Assembly: GCA_027624675.1 (NCBI GenBank)
Contig: JAQBTZ010000024.1
Span: 1-7,562, forward strand
DNA: 7,562 nucleotides
From: a bacterium
Lineage (GTDB): Bacteria; Patescibacteriota; WWE3; 2-01-FULL-39-13; JAQBTZ01
Reading direction: 5' to 3'
In this document: positions 1 to 5,820 of the stretch, in pieces
Layout: every line of letters begins with the position of its first letter
How positions within the stretch are numbered: the first letter of the stretch is position 1
The notes under the pieces: model-generated
Seen by the model: only the letters and a program-made list of their open reading frames with translations
What the model was told of the DNA's origin: nothing
Databases searched by the model: none
Translations under genes and position numbers: made by a program

Positions 1-1
1 C

Positions 2-581
2 TTTATCTACCTAGCTACTGTATTAGACATTTACACCAGGGATAATATTCTCAGCATATACTACAATTATCATTCTTTTTATTGAAAAAGGGTTTACACT
101 AGATGCCAAAGGGTTAGGTCTTACCTTAAGTTTTATTGGTGTTTTTGCAATATTTAACCAAGCATATTTATCTCCTAAATTTGCAGGAAAATTTGGGGAC
201 AGAAAAACCCTGTACACTGGGCTTGCCATAATATCAATAGGTCTATGTATGATTCCGTTTATACCAACTTCACTTTATTACGGGAAACTCATAAACATTG
301 GATTTACCTTATTTTTATTTAATTCATATTTAATGAATTTAGGGATATCTTTCTCAATGCCAACCTTTAAATCTTTACTTACAAAAAGTGTTGACGAAAC
401 CAAGCAAGGTGTAATAACAGGTATTGATGAATCATTATTAGCCTTAGCCAATTCTTTTACACCTGTAATTGCTGGTTTATTATACTCTCTAATTGGCGTT
501 TCAACTTTTTTTCTTTTCTCCACAGTAATGATTGCACCATTAATCTTTTTTAAATTTAGATACAAATCTATCCATTTGTAA
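2..581 (+). CDS. Major facilitator superfamily (MFS) transporter, C-terminal half, 5'-truncated and apparently frameshifted
   Basis: This is the second half of an MFS transporter, a secondary carrier in the cytoplasmic membrane; its substrate cannot be told. The long open frame runs from base 27 to the TAA at 579-581 (184 codons). It reads as helix 7 (SAYTTIIILFIEKGF), a loop, helix 8, then the MFS inter-helix motif KFAGKFGDRKTLYTG at about 183-221, followed by four more hydrophobic segments and a short basic tail (KFRYKSIHL). Upstream, this frame has TAG stops at 12-14 and 24-26 and no ATG, GTG or TTG before the ATG at 249, which lies inside the fold. The +1-shifted frame from base 2 reads FIYLATVLDIYT, a plausible start of helix 7, so coding seems to switch frame around 26-40. 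A pseudogene or a sequence error would both explain this. The N-terminal six helices would lie beyond the left edge. Family call is firm; gene integrity is not. Confidence 0.75.
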
Positions 582-610
582 TTGGATAACTTCATGCTAA
601 TATATATCTA
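582..610 (+). promoter_or_regulatory. Weak candidate promoter upstream of the response-regulator gene
   Basis: TTGGAT at 582-587 matches the -35 consensus at four positions. It is followed, 15-17 bases on, by the AT run TATATATCTA, which can supply a -10 element (for example TATCTA at 605-610). Transcription would begin near 617, giving a leader of about 30 bases. The whole 582-647 gap is very AT-rich, so chance matches are easy, and a second TAATATATATT tract at 627-637 is an alternative -10 giving a nearly leaderless mRNA. No Shine-Dalgarno sequence precedes the start at 648. Confidence 0.2.
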
Positions 611-647
611 GTACGTAATAAGTGTGTAATATATATTTAAAAAACTT

Positions 648-1067
648 ATGTTTTCATTAAAGTTTCTTTTCTCAAATACTTTATTAAAATCCTTTAATAT
701 ATTAGTAATAGAATCTGAAACTGATACTAAATTAAAAACTATTAGTTATCTCAAAAACAACTCTTTTGAGGTTGATACAGCAGATACAGGAAAAGACGGA
801 ATAATAAAAGCATACACAGGCAAGTTTGATTTTATAATTATAGACATAATGACACCTAACATGGATGGGCTAACCGCATTAAGTCATTTAAAATATATGC
901 CAGAAACTAAAAGTATTCCTATTGGAGTGTATACATCGATTCCAGAAAGCTTAGTCCTTAACGACAATCCACAAGCTAATAAAAACTGGGAATTTTATTG
1001 GCAAAAAAATATTGTAAATATTAGTACTATTTCAAAACAAATAAGAAGTTTCCTAGAGGTTTATTGA
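648..1067 (+). CDS. Stand-alone response regulator receiver (CheY-like) protein
   Basis: A 139-residue single-domain response regulator with no output domain, so it probably acts by protein contact or in a phosphorelay rather than by binding DNA. The receiver fold spans about residues 17-139. The phosphoacceptor is Asp66, in the run FIIIDIMTPNMDG. The switch residue after strand 4 is Thr96 (VYTSI), and the conserved lysine is probably Lys120 (YWQKN), although the usual proline after it is Asn. The acidic pair after strand 1, normally Asp-Asp, is Glu22-Ser23 followed by Glu24 (ILVIESETD), so metal binding may be altered. The first 16 residues (MFSLKFLFSNTLLKSF) precede the fold and are hydrophobic, which is unusual; I keep ATG 648 because no better start is seen. 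No histidine kinase lies in the window. It sits 116 bases upstream of the fibre-protein unit on the same strand; a regulatory link is only a guess. Confidence 0.85.
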   Translation: MFSLKFLFSNTLLKSFNILVIESETDTKLKTISYLKNNSFEVDTADTGKDGIIKAYTGKFDFIIIDIMTPNMDGLTALSHLKYMPETKSIPIGVYTSIPESLVLNDNPQANKNWEFYWQKNIVNISTISKQIRSFLEVY

Positions 1068-1096
1068 TAGTAGATAAAATAGTATTTAATAATAAC

Positions 1097-1124
1097 CTGT
1101 TAGTAATAAATTATTATATATAAA
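1097..1124 (+). promoter_or_regulatory. Candidate promoter for the tasA-like/sipW/tasA-like unit
   Basis: CTGTTA at 1097-1102 is a fair -35 element. After 16 bases comes TATAAA at 1119-1124, a good -10. Transcription would start near 1131, leaving a leader of about 53 bases before the ATG at 1184. The leader contains the tandem hexamer AAATCGAAATCG at 1145-1156 and a loose ATTGAA/TTCAAT inverted pair around it, which could be a regulator site. The AT-rich setting makes this tentative. Confidence 0.3.
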
Positions 1125-1183
1125 TAAGCTATTGAATTATTTCTAAATCGAAATCGTTCAATCTGCCACAAAGATTATTTAGT

Positions 1184-1816
1184 ATGCGTTCAAAAGTCAT
1201 TTTCAGCATTTTCATTCTCGTTGTGTTATCAATTATCACCTATAGTGGGTTGACTACCTTTGCCTTATTTAAAGACCAAGAGATAAATACAGGAAGTGAG
1301 TTTAAAGTAGGTACACTCGAGCTTGAAGTTAATGGATCAAATAATTCTGAGATAACCGCTTTCAATATTCAAGATATAGGTTCTGGGGAAGAACTAGGTG
1401 GAGAACAGCTATGGACACTAAAAAATAAAGGAACATTACCTGGAAAACTTGTTGTTAGTCTTATTAATGTAGCTGATAAAGAAAACGGATGTAATGCCCC
1501 AGAAAGCAAGGTAGACCAAACATGTAGTAGCCCAGGAATAGGAGAAGGAGAGCTAGGTAAAATCATTATTATTAATACATATATAAACGGAAAAATAAAA
1601 TCATCCACAAAACTTACAGAGGCAGATATTAAAAATATGAAATTGATATGGGAAACTGAATCACCAACTATTATATCGGCTGGTAGCAGTGTAGAAGTAA
1701 AGATGAGCTGGTTAGTAGAAGGAGATCACTATGGAAATGAGATTCAAAGTGATAGTGTAAACTTTGATGTACAATTTGATTTAGAACAAATCAGCATATC
1801 CAAGCCGAACCAATAA
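1184..1816 (+). CDS. TasA/camelysin (CalY)-like secreted fibre protein with SipW-type signal peptide
   Basis: A 210-residue exported protein of the TasA/camelysin group, whose Bacillus members polymerise into extracellular biofilm fibres. The N-terminus has Arg2 and Lys4, a hydrophobic core over residues 5-23, then TTFALFKDQEINTG and EFKVGTLELEV. This is the hallmark of a SipW-dependent signal peptide: Ala at the cut, an aromatic residue, an acidic turn, then xxGTLxL as the first strand of the mature protein. Cleavage is expected after Ala27. The mature part is rich in beta-strand sequence, with a typical WTLKNKGTLPGKLVVSL segment at about 77-93. Cys103 and Cys114 lie in a loop (ENGCNAPE, DQTCSS) and could form a disulfide. 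It is followed after 4 bases by the signal peptidase gene and then by a second protein of the same type, which supports the assignment. The name camelysin implies a protease, but I see no catalytic motif; a structural role is more likely. Confidence 0.8.
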   Translation: MRSKVIFSIFILVVLSIITYSGLTTFALFKDQEINTGSEFKVGTLELEVNGSNNSEITAFNIQDIGSGEELGGEQLWTLKNKGTLPGKLVVSLINVADKENGCNAPESKVDQTCSSPGIGEGELGKIIIINTYINGKIKSSTKLTEADIKNMKLIWETESPTIISAGSSVEVKMSWLVEGDHYGNEIQSDSVNFDVQFDLEQISISKPNQ

Positions 1817-1820
1817 AACA

Positions 1821-2306
1821 ATGTTCAAAATATTTAAAAGTTACCTCAAAAGCACTTTTATTATAGTGATATTAGTAATGATATCGTTAATGATATTAAC
1901 ACGACCTTTCCTTTCTAACTATAAATTATTATCGGTAGTATCTGGATCAATGTCTCCAACTATTAAAGTTGGGGATATGATTATTATCTCTACCACTACA
2001 GATTATAAAAGATATGATATTATCACATTTACTAATGCCGACAATATAATCACACATCGGATTATGGAGATTAAATTAGAGGATAATGAAAGAAAATTCA
2101 TTACAAAAGGAGATGCAAATAAAACAATTGATGAGTATAGTATTAAAAACACCCAAGTACTTGGAAAGGTAATATTTACTATACCTCAGCTTGGTTATAT
2201 TATTAAATTCACAAGATCCACAACAGGATTAATATTTATATTATCAATACCCTTAAGTGTCTTTCTTTCCTATTTGGTTAAAACCTATTTATTAAATAAA
2301 ACTTAG
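1821..2306 (+). CDS. sipW: Signal peptidase I, ER/archaeal type (SipW-like)
   Basis: A membrane serine protease of 161 residues that removes signal peptides outside the cytoplasmic membrane. A first transmembrane helix spans about residues 12-30. The box SVVSGSMSPTIKVGD follows, with catalytic Ser43 before Met44. The second catalytic position is His79, in IITHRI, rather than the lysine of LepB-type enzymes, which places it in the ER-type (Sec11/SipW) class. KGDANKT at about 96-102 is the conserved GDAN box with Asp98. A second helix at about 132-156 anchors the C-terminus, as in SipW and unlike LepB. It lies 4 bases after one SipW-type substrate gene and 1 base before another, so the three are surely co-transcribed and the two neighbours are the presumed substrates. 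Start ATG 1821 has no Shine-Dalgarno motif; translation may be coupled to the upstream stop. Confidence 0.9.
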   Translation: MFKIFKSYLKSTFIIVILVMISLMILTRPFLSNYKLLSVVSGSMSPTIKVGDMIIISTTTDYKRYDIITFTNADNIITHRIMEIKLEDNERKFITKGDANKTIDEYSIKNTQVLGKVIFTIPQLGYIIKFTRSTTGLIFILSIPLSVFLSYLVKTYLLNKT

Positions 2307-2307
2307 T

Positions 2308-2874
2308 ATGTCAAATATATATAAAGGGGTTATTATCTTGAGTTTAATCTTTATTTTAGATTCTCAGTATATTGTTACAGTGGAAGCTCGTATATCAGAC
2401 TCACAGATAAGTACAAACAATAAATTCAAAGCAGCTACTTTAAATTTCTCTAGTTTAAACCCAATAAATAATAACAAAATCGACACCCTTTTTAATACAT
2501 CCCAAATTACACCTACTGGTTTTGATATTAAATCTGTCAGAATAACCAACGAAGGTAATTTAGATCTACAGTACACATTAATCATAAAACAAGTGCCAGC
2601 AAACTCTTTATTATGCCAAAATTTAAATGTCAAAATTCTGTCTAATTGGGATACTATCTACCAAGGTAGCCTACCTGCTCTAAATGTTAACTCATCTATT
2701 AAACAAGGGGGGTATGAAGATTTAGTAATGTTTATAGAACTAAACTCTCATAATAGCTATCTGATTAACCAAGATTGTCTTTTTAACTTAATATTTACCA
2801 GTACAAATAAATCGACTAAACTTAGTAATCAAGTAATATTAGAAAACCATATTTCCAGTGGCAGTTGGGATTAA
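2308..2874 (+). CDS. Second SipW-type secreted protein, divergent TasA-like
   Basis: A 188-residue exported protein I cannot assign beyond its N-terminus. The signal region has Lys6, a hydrophobic core at about 8-17 broken by Asp18, then a second hydrophobic stretch. TVEARISDSQISTNNKF and KAATLNFSS follow, which align position by position with TTFALFKDQEINTGSEF and KVGTLELEV of the gene at 1184. Cleavage is expected after Ala27 in both. The aromatic residue after the cut is replaced by Ile, and Glu26 sits just before the cut, so this copy is degenerate. The mature part looks beta-rich and Asn/Ser-rich, with SVRITNEGNLDLQYTLII resembling the TasA core, and two cysteines (LLCQN, QDCLF). The gene starts 1 base after the sipW stop. 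It could be a minor fibre subunit or an anchor protein, comparable in role to TapA, but that is inference. Confidence 0.65.
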   Translation: MSNIYKGVIILSLIFILDSQYIVTVEARISDSQISTNNKFKAATLNFSSLNPINNNKIDTLFNTSQITPTGFDIKSVRITNEGNLDLQYTLIIKQVPANSLLCQNLNVKILSNWDTIYQGSLPALNVNSSIKQGGYEDLVMFIELNSHNSYLINQDCLFNLIFTSTNKSTKLSNQVILENHISSGSWD

Positions 2875-2884
2875 ATACTAATTA

Positions 2885-2921
2885 ACTTAAGTTTTAAATT
2901 AAAAAGTGTTTAACCTTAAGT
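2885..2921. repeat. AT-rich inverted repeat after the fibre operon
   Basis: ACTTAAG at 2885-2891 is exactly complementary to CTTAAGT at 2915-2921. The intervening 23 bases include TTTTAAATTAAAA, itself a near-perfect palindrome. The structure lies 10 bases after the stop of the second secreted-protein gene. It lacks a GC stem and a following T-run, so it is a poor intrinsic terminator; it could equally be an operator for mscL or chance in AT-rich DNA. Confidence 0.25.
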
Positions 2922-2949
2922 ACAAAACCTGTTAGGATTAGATGATAAT
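2921..2949 (+). promoter_or_regulatory. Weak candidate promoter for mscL
   Basis: GATAAT at 2944-2949 is a good -10 element. The hexamer 17 bases upstream, TACAAA at 2921-2926, is a poor -35. Transcription would begin near 2956, only about 15 bases before the ATG at 2971, with no Shine-Dalgarno motif in that short leader. Confidence 0.2.
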
Positions 2950-2970
2950 AATTTTATTTTAACAAATAAT

Positions 2971-3270
2971 ATGAAAGGATTTTTAGAATTTGTAAGAACA
3001 CAAGGTGTTGTAGGCCTTGCAGTAGGTTTTATACTAGGAGGATCGGTAAGTAATGTAGTAAAGTCACTTGTAAATGACATAATAAACCCTGTACTAGGAA
3101 TAATTCTTGGGGCAACTGGTGACTTAACAGAAAAATCATTAACAGTTGGTTCTGCGAATATCATGTATGGCAATTTTCTTAATACAACAATTGACTTTAT
3201 TGTAATCGCTTTAGTTGTATACTTTGGAGTTAAAAAGCTTGGACTTGATAAACTAGATAAACCAAAATAA
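2971..3270 (+). CDS. mscL: Large-conductance mechanosensitive channel MscL
   Basis: A 99-residue membrane channel subunit that assembles as a homo-oligomer (a pentamer in studied members) and opens under membrane tension to vent solutes during hypo-osmotic shock. The short N-terminal amphipathic helix is KGFLEFVRTQ. TM1 follows as VVGLAVGFILGGSVSNVVKSLVND at about 13-36 (shown here by its ends: Val13 to Asp36), with the Gly/Ala-rich pore face typical of the family and the conserved NDIINPVLG turn, equivalent to ADIIMPPLG in E. coli. TM2 covers about residues 71-88 (TIDFIVIALVVYFG) and the protein ends in a short charged helix (KKLGLDKLDKPK). The loop between the helices is short, which puts the protein below the usual 120-150 residues but still complete. 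It is followed after 20 bases by an unrecognised membrane protein on the same strand. Confidence 0.92.
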   Translation: MKGFLEFVRTQGVVGLAVGFILGGSVSNVVKSLVNDIINPVLGIILGATGDLTEKSLTVGSANIMYGNFLNTTIDFIVIALVVYFGVKKLGLDKLDKPK

Positions 3271-3290
3271 CCCTGCATCAAAATCAATTT

Positions 3291-3797
3291 ATGAAGTTAG
3301 TTAATGTGATTGCGAAATCTATAGTTGGATTTATCTTAACTGCCACCCTACTTGTTGGGTGGTTACTTTTTGTTAGCTATTTTACAAAACCACTAAAAGG
3401 TTTTAACGAGGGTTATAAATCTTTTTTCATAAGACTAACTTATTATAATCCTAATGTTACTCAAATAGATATTACACTTGCCTCACCTATAATATTAATG
3501 CAGACCAATTTTTTAAATACAAATCCAATAGTAATAAAAAATGGACCGTCATTTGGAAAACAAAATCATTTTTTTAGTATATACCAGACTCAAAAACACA
3601 TCGGGTACTGGGAATATCAAAAGATTGCAAATCAAACCATCTTGATTTTTTATGCTGGGGAAATATCAATTCTAATTCTATTATTTGTTCGACTGAGTAA
3701 AAAAGAACCAGCAATTATTGGGATAGTTTACGCAGTTACAGTTTTCCATCTAACACTAAATATACTGGGAACTTGGGCGCTATTTAATATAGGGTAG
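3291..3797 (+). CDS. Unrecognised membrane protein, three predicted helices
   Basis: A 168-residue protein I do not recognise. It has a helix at about residues 10-31 (SIVGFILTATLLVGWLLF begins it), then a hydrophilic region of about 83 residues (33-115), and two closely spaced helices at about 116-134 and 140-163 separated by RLSKKEP. By the positive-inside rule, the N-terminal lysines and RLSKKE would be cytoplasmic, which puts the 83-residue region outside the cell. That region is rich in Asn, Ile and aromatic residues, has no cysteine, and shows no motif I know. It may be co-transcribed with mscL, 20 bases upstream, though no functional tie is evident. There is no Shine-Dalgarno motif before ATG 3291. 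The stop lies 2 bases from the stop of the convergent Gmad2 gene, so no terminator fits between them. Confidence 0.6.
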   Translation: MKLVNVIAKSIVGFILTATLLVGWLLFVSYFTKPLKGFNEGYKSFFIRLTYYNPNVTQIDITLASPIILMQTNFLNTNPIVIKNGPSFGKQNHFFSIYQTQKHIGYWEYQKIANQTILIFYAGEISILILLFVRLSKKEPAIIGIVYAVTVFHLTLNILGTWALFNIG

Positions 3798-3799
3798 GT

Positions 3800-5032
3800 T
3801 TATTTAGCCTCAAAAGAGTTAAGATCAGAGATCATCTCATCAATTATTTTTTGATGTTTAGGTGAAACTTTAGAAGAATCAAATACAGCATTAACCAATT
3901 CTATCTCAAATTCAGTATATTTATTAAGATCAATTATATCTCCCGGAACTGCAATTACATCTGTTGATCCATTTACTAAATAATTAGAAGCAATTAAACT
4001 CACTTTTCCTAACATTTCTGTATCTTCAAGATCAACACTTTCTGTTGTATTTATATAGATAGTTTCAAATCCAGCTGGAACAACTGTCCTTTCACCCCTT
4101 AACGTAATATTAACAATATCTTTTACATATAAATCTCCCATACTTATTACTAAGTAAGCCCCTATCCGAATATTATCCTTATTATATATTTCGGTTCCAT
4201 AAAAACCTAAAAATGGTGGTCCACCATGCCCCCCTTCCATTGATGCTTCATCATAAATCAAAACACTAGTTTTTCTATCTGCACTGTTAAACAAATCTAA
4301 ACTTAAGTAAGCATTTTCTAATCCCTCACCAAAACACCAGAACAAATCATCTCCGCTTAAATCTTTATTTTTTATTGGCAAATCGCTCACTTTATATATG
4401 TAGTTAGGGTAAATATTTGCTCCTTGATATTTACAAATATCCTTTAACAAAGCTTGAAAATCTTTTTTGGCAAAATTTACAGAAATAGTGTAATTTTTAT
4501 CGTTTTCTGGTAGTCCACTAGCGTTATCCTTTTTAAAAACTAAAGTCCCAGTTTTTTGATCTGTTGTAAATTCAACCTTGCCTTCAAATGCAACAGGGTC
4601 ACTTTCTACCCATCCACCATCGTACAGATCACCAAGTGGAGCTTGCATAATCAACTTTCCATCCGCACCCCAAACTTGTACTGTAAATTGACCTTCAAAC
4701 ATCCAACCTTGTGCAACTGTTCCTCTTAAAACAAGCGGGCTTGAAATAGTTGATCCGTTTTTAATTCGATCAAGTTGAACATCTTCTTTTTTGTTTTCTG
4801 TCTTAATTGCAGGCAGATTATCTGTAGAATTTGGATTTACAACCTCTCCGTTATTAGTAACTAAATTTGTCTCTGTTTTGTTTGAAATTACATACCGAGT
4901 AACACTTGATGAAACAATTGCAACTACTAAAACTAATATAAACGTTTGAAAAATCTTATTATTTAAAAAGCTTTGGTTATTTTGTATTACTGATTCAGTT
5001 TGTGTAATTGGCGTATTAATATCTTGCTCCAT
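3800..5032 (-). CDS. Membrane-anchored extracellular protein with Gmad2 domain
   Basis: A 410-residue protein with a cytoplasmic N-terminus of about 26 polar residues, one helix at about 27-49 (TFILVLVVAIVSSSVTRYVI), and an external remainder, so it is anchored rather than released. A low-complexity Asn/Thr/Lys linker covers 50-88. Residues 90-187 form a Gmad2 domain (the immunoglobulin-like domain first named from Bacillus GerM-type proteins): NGSTISSPLVLRGTV, then GWMFEGQFTVQVWGADG, then GGWVESDPVAFEGKVEF, then GTLVFKKDNASGLPENDKN all fit the family pattern. Residues 188-410 match no domain I know; they hold the only two cysteines (Cys200 and Cys233), a possible disulfide, and several strand-like segments. 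The domain is usually linked to cell-envelope proteins; the ligand is unknown. ATG 5032 is supported by a strong promoter directly upstream that predicts a leaderless mRNA. It is divergent from suf and convergent with the gene at 3291. Confidence 0.8.
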   Translation of the reverse strand: MEQDINTPITQTESVIQNNQSFLNNKIFQTFILVLVVAIVSSSVTRYVISNKTETNLVTNNGEVVNPNSTDNLPAIKTENKKEDVQLDRIKNGSTISSPLVLRGTVAQGWMFEGQFTVQVWGADGKLIMQAPLGDLYDGGWVESDPVAFEGKVEFTTDQKTGTLVFKKDNASGLPENDKNYTISVNFAKKDFQALLKDICKYQGANIYPNYIYKVSDLPIKNKDLSGDDLFWCFGEGLENAYLSLDLFNSADRKTSVLIYDEASMEGGHGGPPFLGFYGTEIYNKDNIRIGAYLVISMGDLYVKDIVNITLRGERTVVPAGFETIYINTTESVDLEDTEMLGKVSLIASNYLVNGSTDVIAVPGDIIDLNKYTEFEIELVNAVFDSSKVSPKHQKIIDEMISDLNSFEAK

Positions 5033-5040
5033 TGACAGGT

Positions 5041-5069
5041 ATTATATCTTATCCACAATTTTGGTACAA
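5041..5069 (-). promoter_or_regulatory. Promoter of the Gmad2 gene, predicted leaderless
   Basis: On the minus strand, TTGTAC (5069 down to 5064) and a perfect TATAAT (5046 down to 5041) are separated by exactly 17 bases. Transcription should start about 7 bases after the -10, near 5034, and the ATG begins at 5032. The mRNA would thus have almost no 5' leader, which agrees with the absence of a Shine-Dalgarno motif. Confidence 0.65.
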
Positions 5070-5070
5070 T
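5042..5070 (+). promoter_or_regulatory. Promoter of the suf operon, extended -10, predicted leaderless
   Basis: TACAAT at 5065-5070 is preceded by TGG at 5062-5064, which makes an extended -10 (TGnTACAAT) that can work with a weak -35. The hexamer 17 bases upstream is TTATAT at 5042-5047. Transcription should begin at about 5076-5078 and the sufC ATG is at 5080, so the leader is a few bases at most. Both elements overlap the elements of the minus-strand promoter. Confidence 0.5.
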
Positions 5071-5079
5071 GATAACTCT

Positions 5080-5814
5080 ATGAAACTAGAAATAAACAAC
5101 TTACATGCCAAAATAACTGAAACAGATGAAAAAATACTAAACGGAGTTACCTTAACTATTAACAAGGGTGAGACCCATGCGTTTATGGGCCCAAACGGTT
5201 CTGGTAAATCTACCCTTGCTAACGTACTCATGGGAAATCCTGAATATACAGTTACTTTAGGTACAGTAAAATTAAATGGAGTTGATATTTTTGCCTTAAC
5301 CCCAGATGAAAGAGCAAAACAAGGGTTGTTTTTAGCCTTTCAATACCCTACAGAGATCCCTGGTGTGCCAATACGAAGTTTTTTGTTAAAAGCATATAAC
5401 GCTGTCAAAAAAACTGCCATGTCACCAAAAGAGTTTATAAAATTAGTTAGTGAAAAAGCAAAGCTAGTTAATATTTCTGATGAAATCTTAAAACGAAATC
5501 TAAACGAGGGTTTTAGCGGGGGAGAAAAGAAAAAGTTAGAGATAATGCAACTTGCAGTTTTATCACCAAACTTTGCAATACTAGATGAAACTGATAGCGG
5601 ACTTGATGTTGACGCATTAAAAAATGTTTCAGATGCAATTAATGCAATTCAAAAAGAATCTAAAATTGGACTTATCTTAATTACCCATTACCAAAGGATA
5701 CTAAAATATGTAAAACCTGACTTTGTTCATATTTTTAAAGACGGACAAATTATTAAGTCAGGGGATTACACCCTTGCCGAACAACTTGAAAATACAGGCT
5801 ATACAGATATTTAA
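5080..5814 (+). CDS. sufC: Fe-S cluster assembly ATPase SufC
   Basis: The ABC-type ATPase of the SUF complex, cytosolic; ATP binding drives rearrangement of the SufB-SufD pair during Fe-S cluster assembly. Counted from ATG 5080 it has 244 residues, normal for SufC. Walker A is GPNGSGKST at 37-45, the Q-loop is FQYPTEIPGVP near 87-97 (the PxEIPGV box typical of SufC), the signature is FSGGEKKKLEIMQL from 145, Walker B is AILDETDSGLDVDAL at 166-180, and the H-loop His is His203 (LITHYQRIL). The frame is open 16 codons further up to a TTG at 5032, but that extension would cover the promoter and resembles no SufC N-terminus, whereas MKLEINNLHAKI is the usual beginning. sufB follows 6 bases after the stop. 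It is divergent from the Gmad2 gene. Confidence 0.93.
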   Translation: MKLEINNLHAKITETDEKILNGVTLTINKGETHAFMGPNGSGKSTLANVLMGNPEYTVTLGTVKLNGVDIFALTPDERAKQGLFLAFQYPTEIPGVPIRSFLLKAYNAVKKTAMSPKEFIKLVSEKAKLVNISDEILKRNLNEGFSGGEKKKLEIMQLAVLSPNFAILDETDSGLDVDALKNVSDAINAIQKESKIGLILITHYQRILKYVKPDFVHIFKDGQIIKSGDYTLAEQLENTGYTDI

Positions 5815-5820
5815 TTTACG

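Noticed and set aside
12..26. In-frame TAG codons in the MFS frame as evidence for a recoded stop
   Set aside because: TAG ends the genes at 2306 and 3797 normally, and the adjacent frame continues the helix, so a frameshift explains the data better.
569..588. TATCCA/TGGATA hairpin over the stop of the MFS gene
   Set aside because: The stem is only 6 bp and AT-rich with no T-run after it, so it is not a credible intrinsic terminator.
1087..1116. TAATAAT/ATTATTA inverted pair after the response-regulator gene
   Set aside because: The stem is made only of A and T in a very AT-rich gap, so it is likely chance and thermodynamically weak.
1094..2935. AACCTGTTAG shared at 1094-1103 and 2926-2935, upstream of two transcription units
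   Set aside because: A single shared 10-mer is expected many times by chance in a 7.5-kb AT-rich window; the surrounding bases do not match and the second copy is not at promoter spacing.
5032..5037. Perfect TTGACA on the plus strand at the divergent spacer as a -35 for suf
   Set aside because: The only good -10 (5065-5070) is 27 bases away, and no -10 lies at 16-18 bases; it overlaps the start codon of the minus-strand gene.
5032..5079. TTG start of sufC at 5032, giving 16 extra residues
   Set aside because: The extension covers both promoters, overlaps the start of the divergent gene and does not resemble a SufC N-terminus; ATG 5080 gives the expected length and opening.
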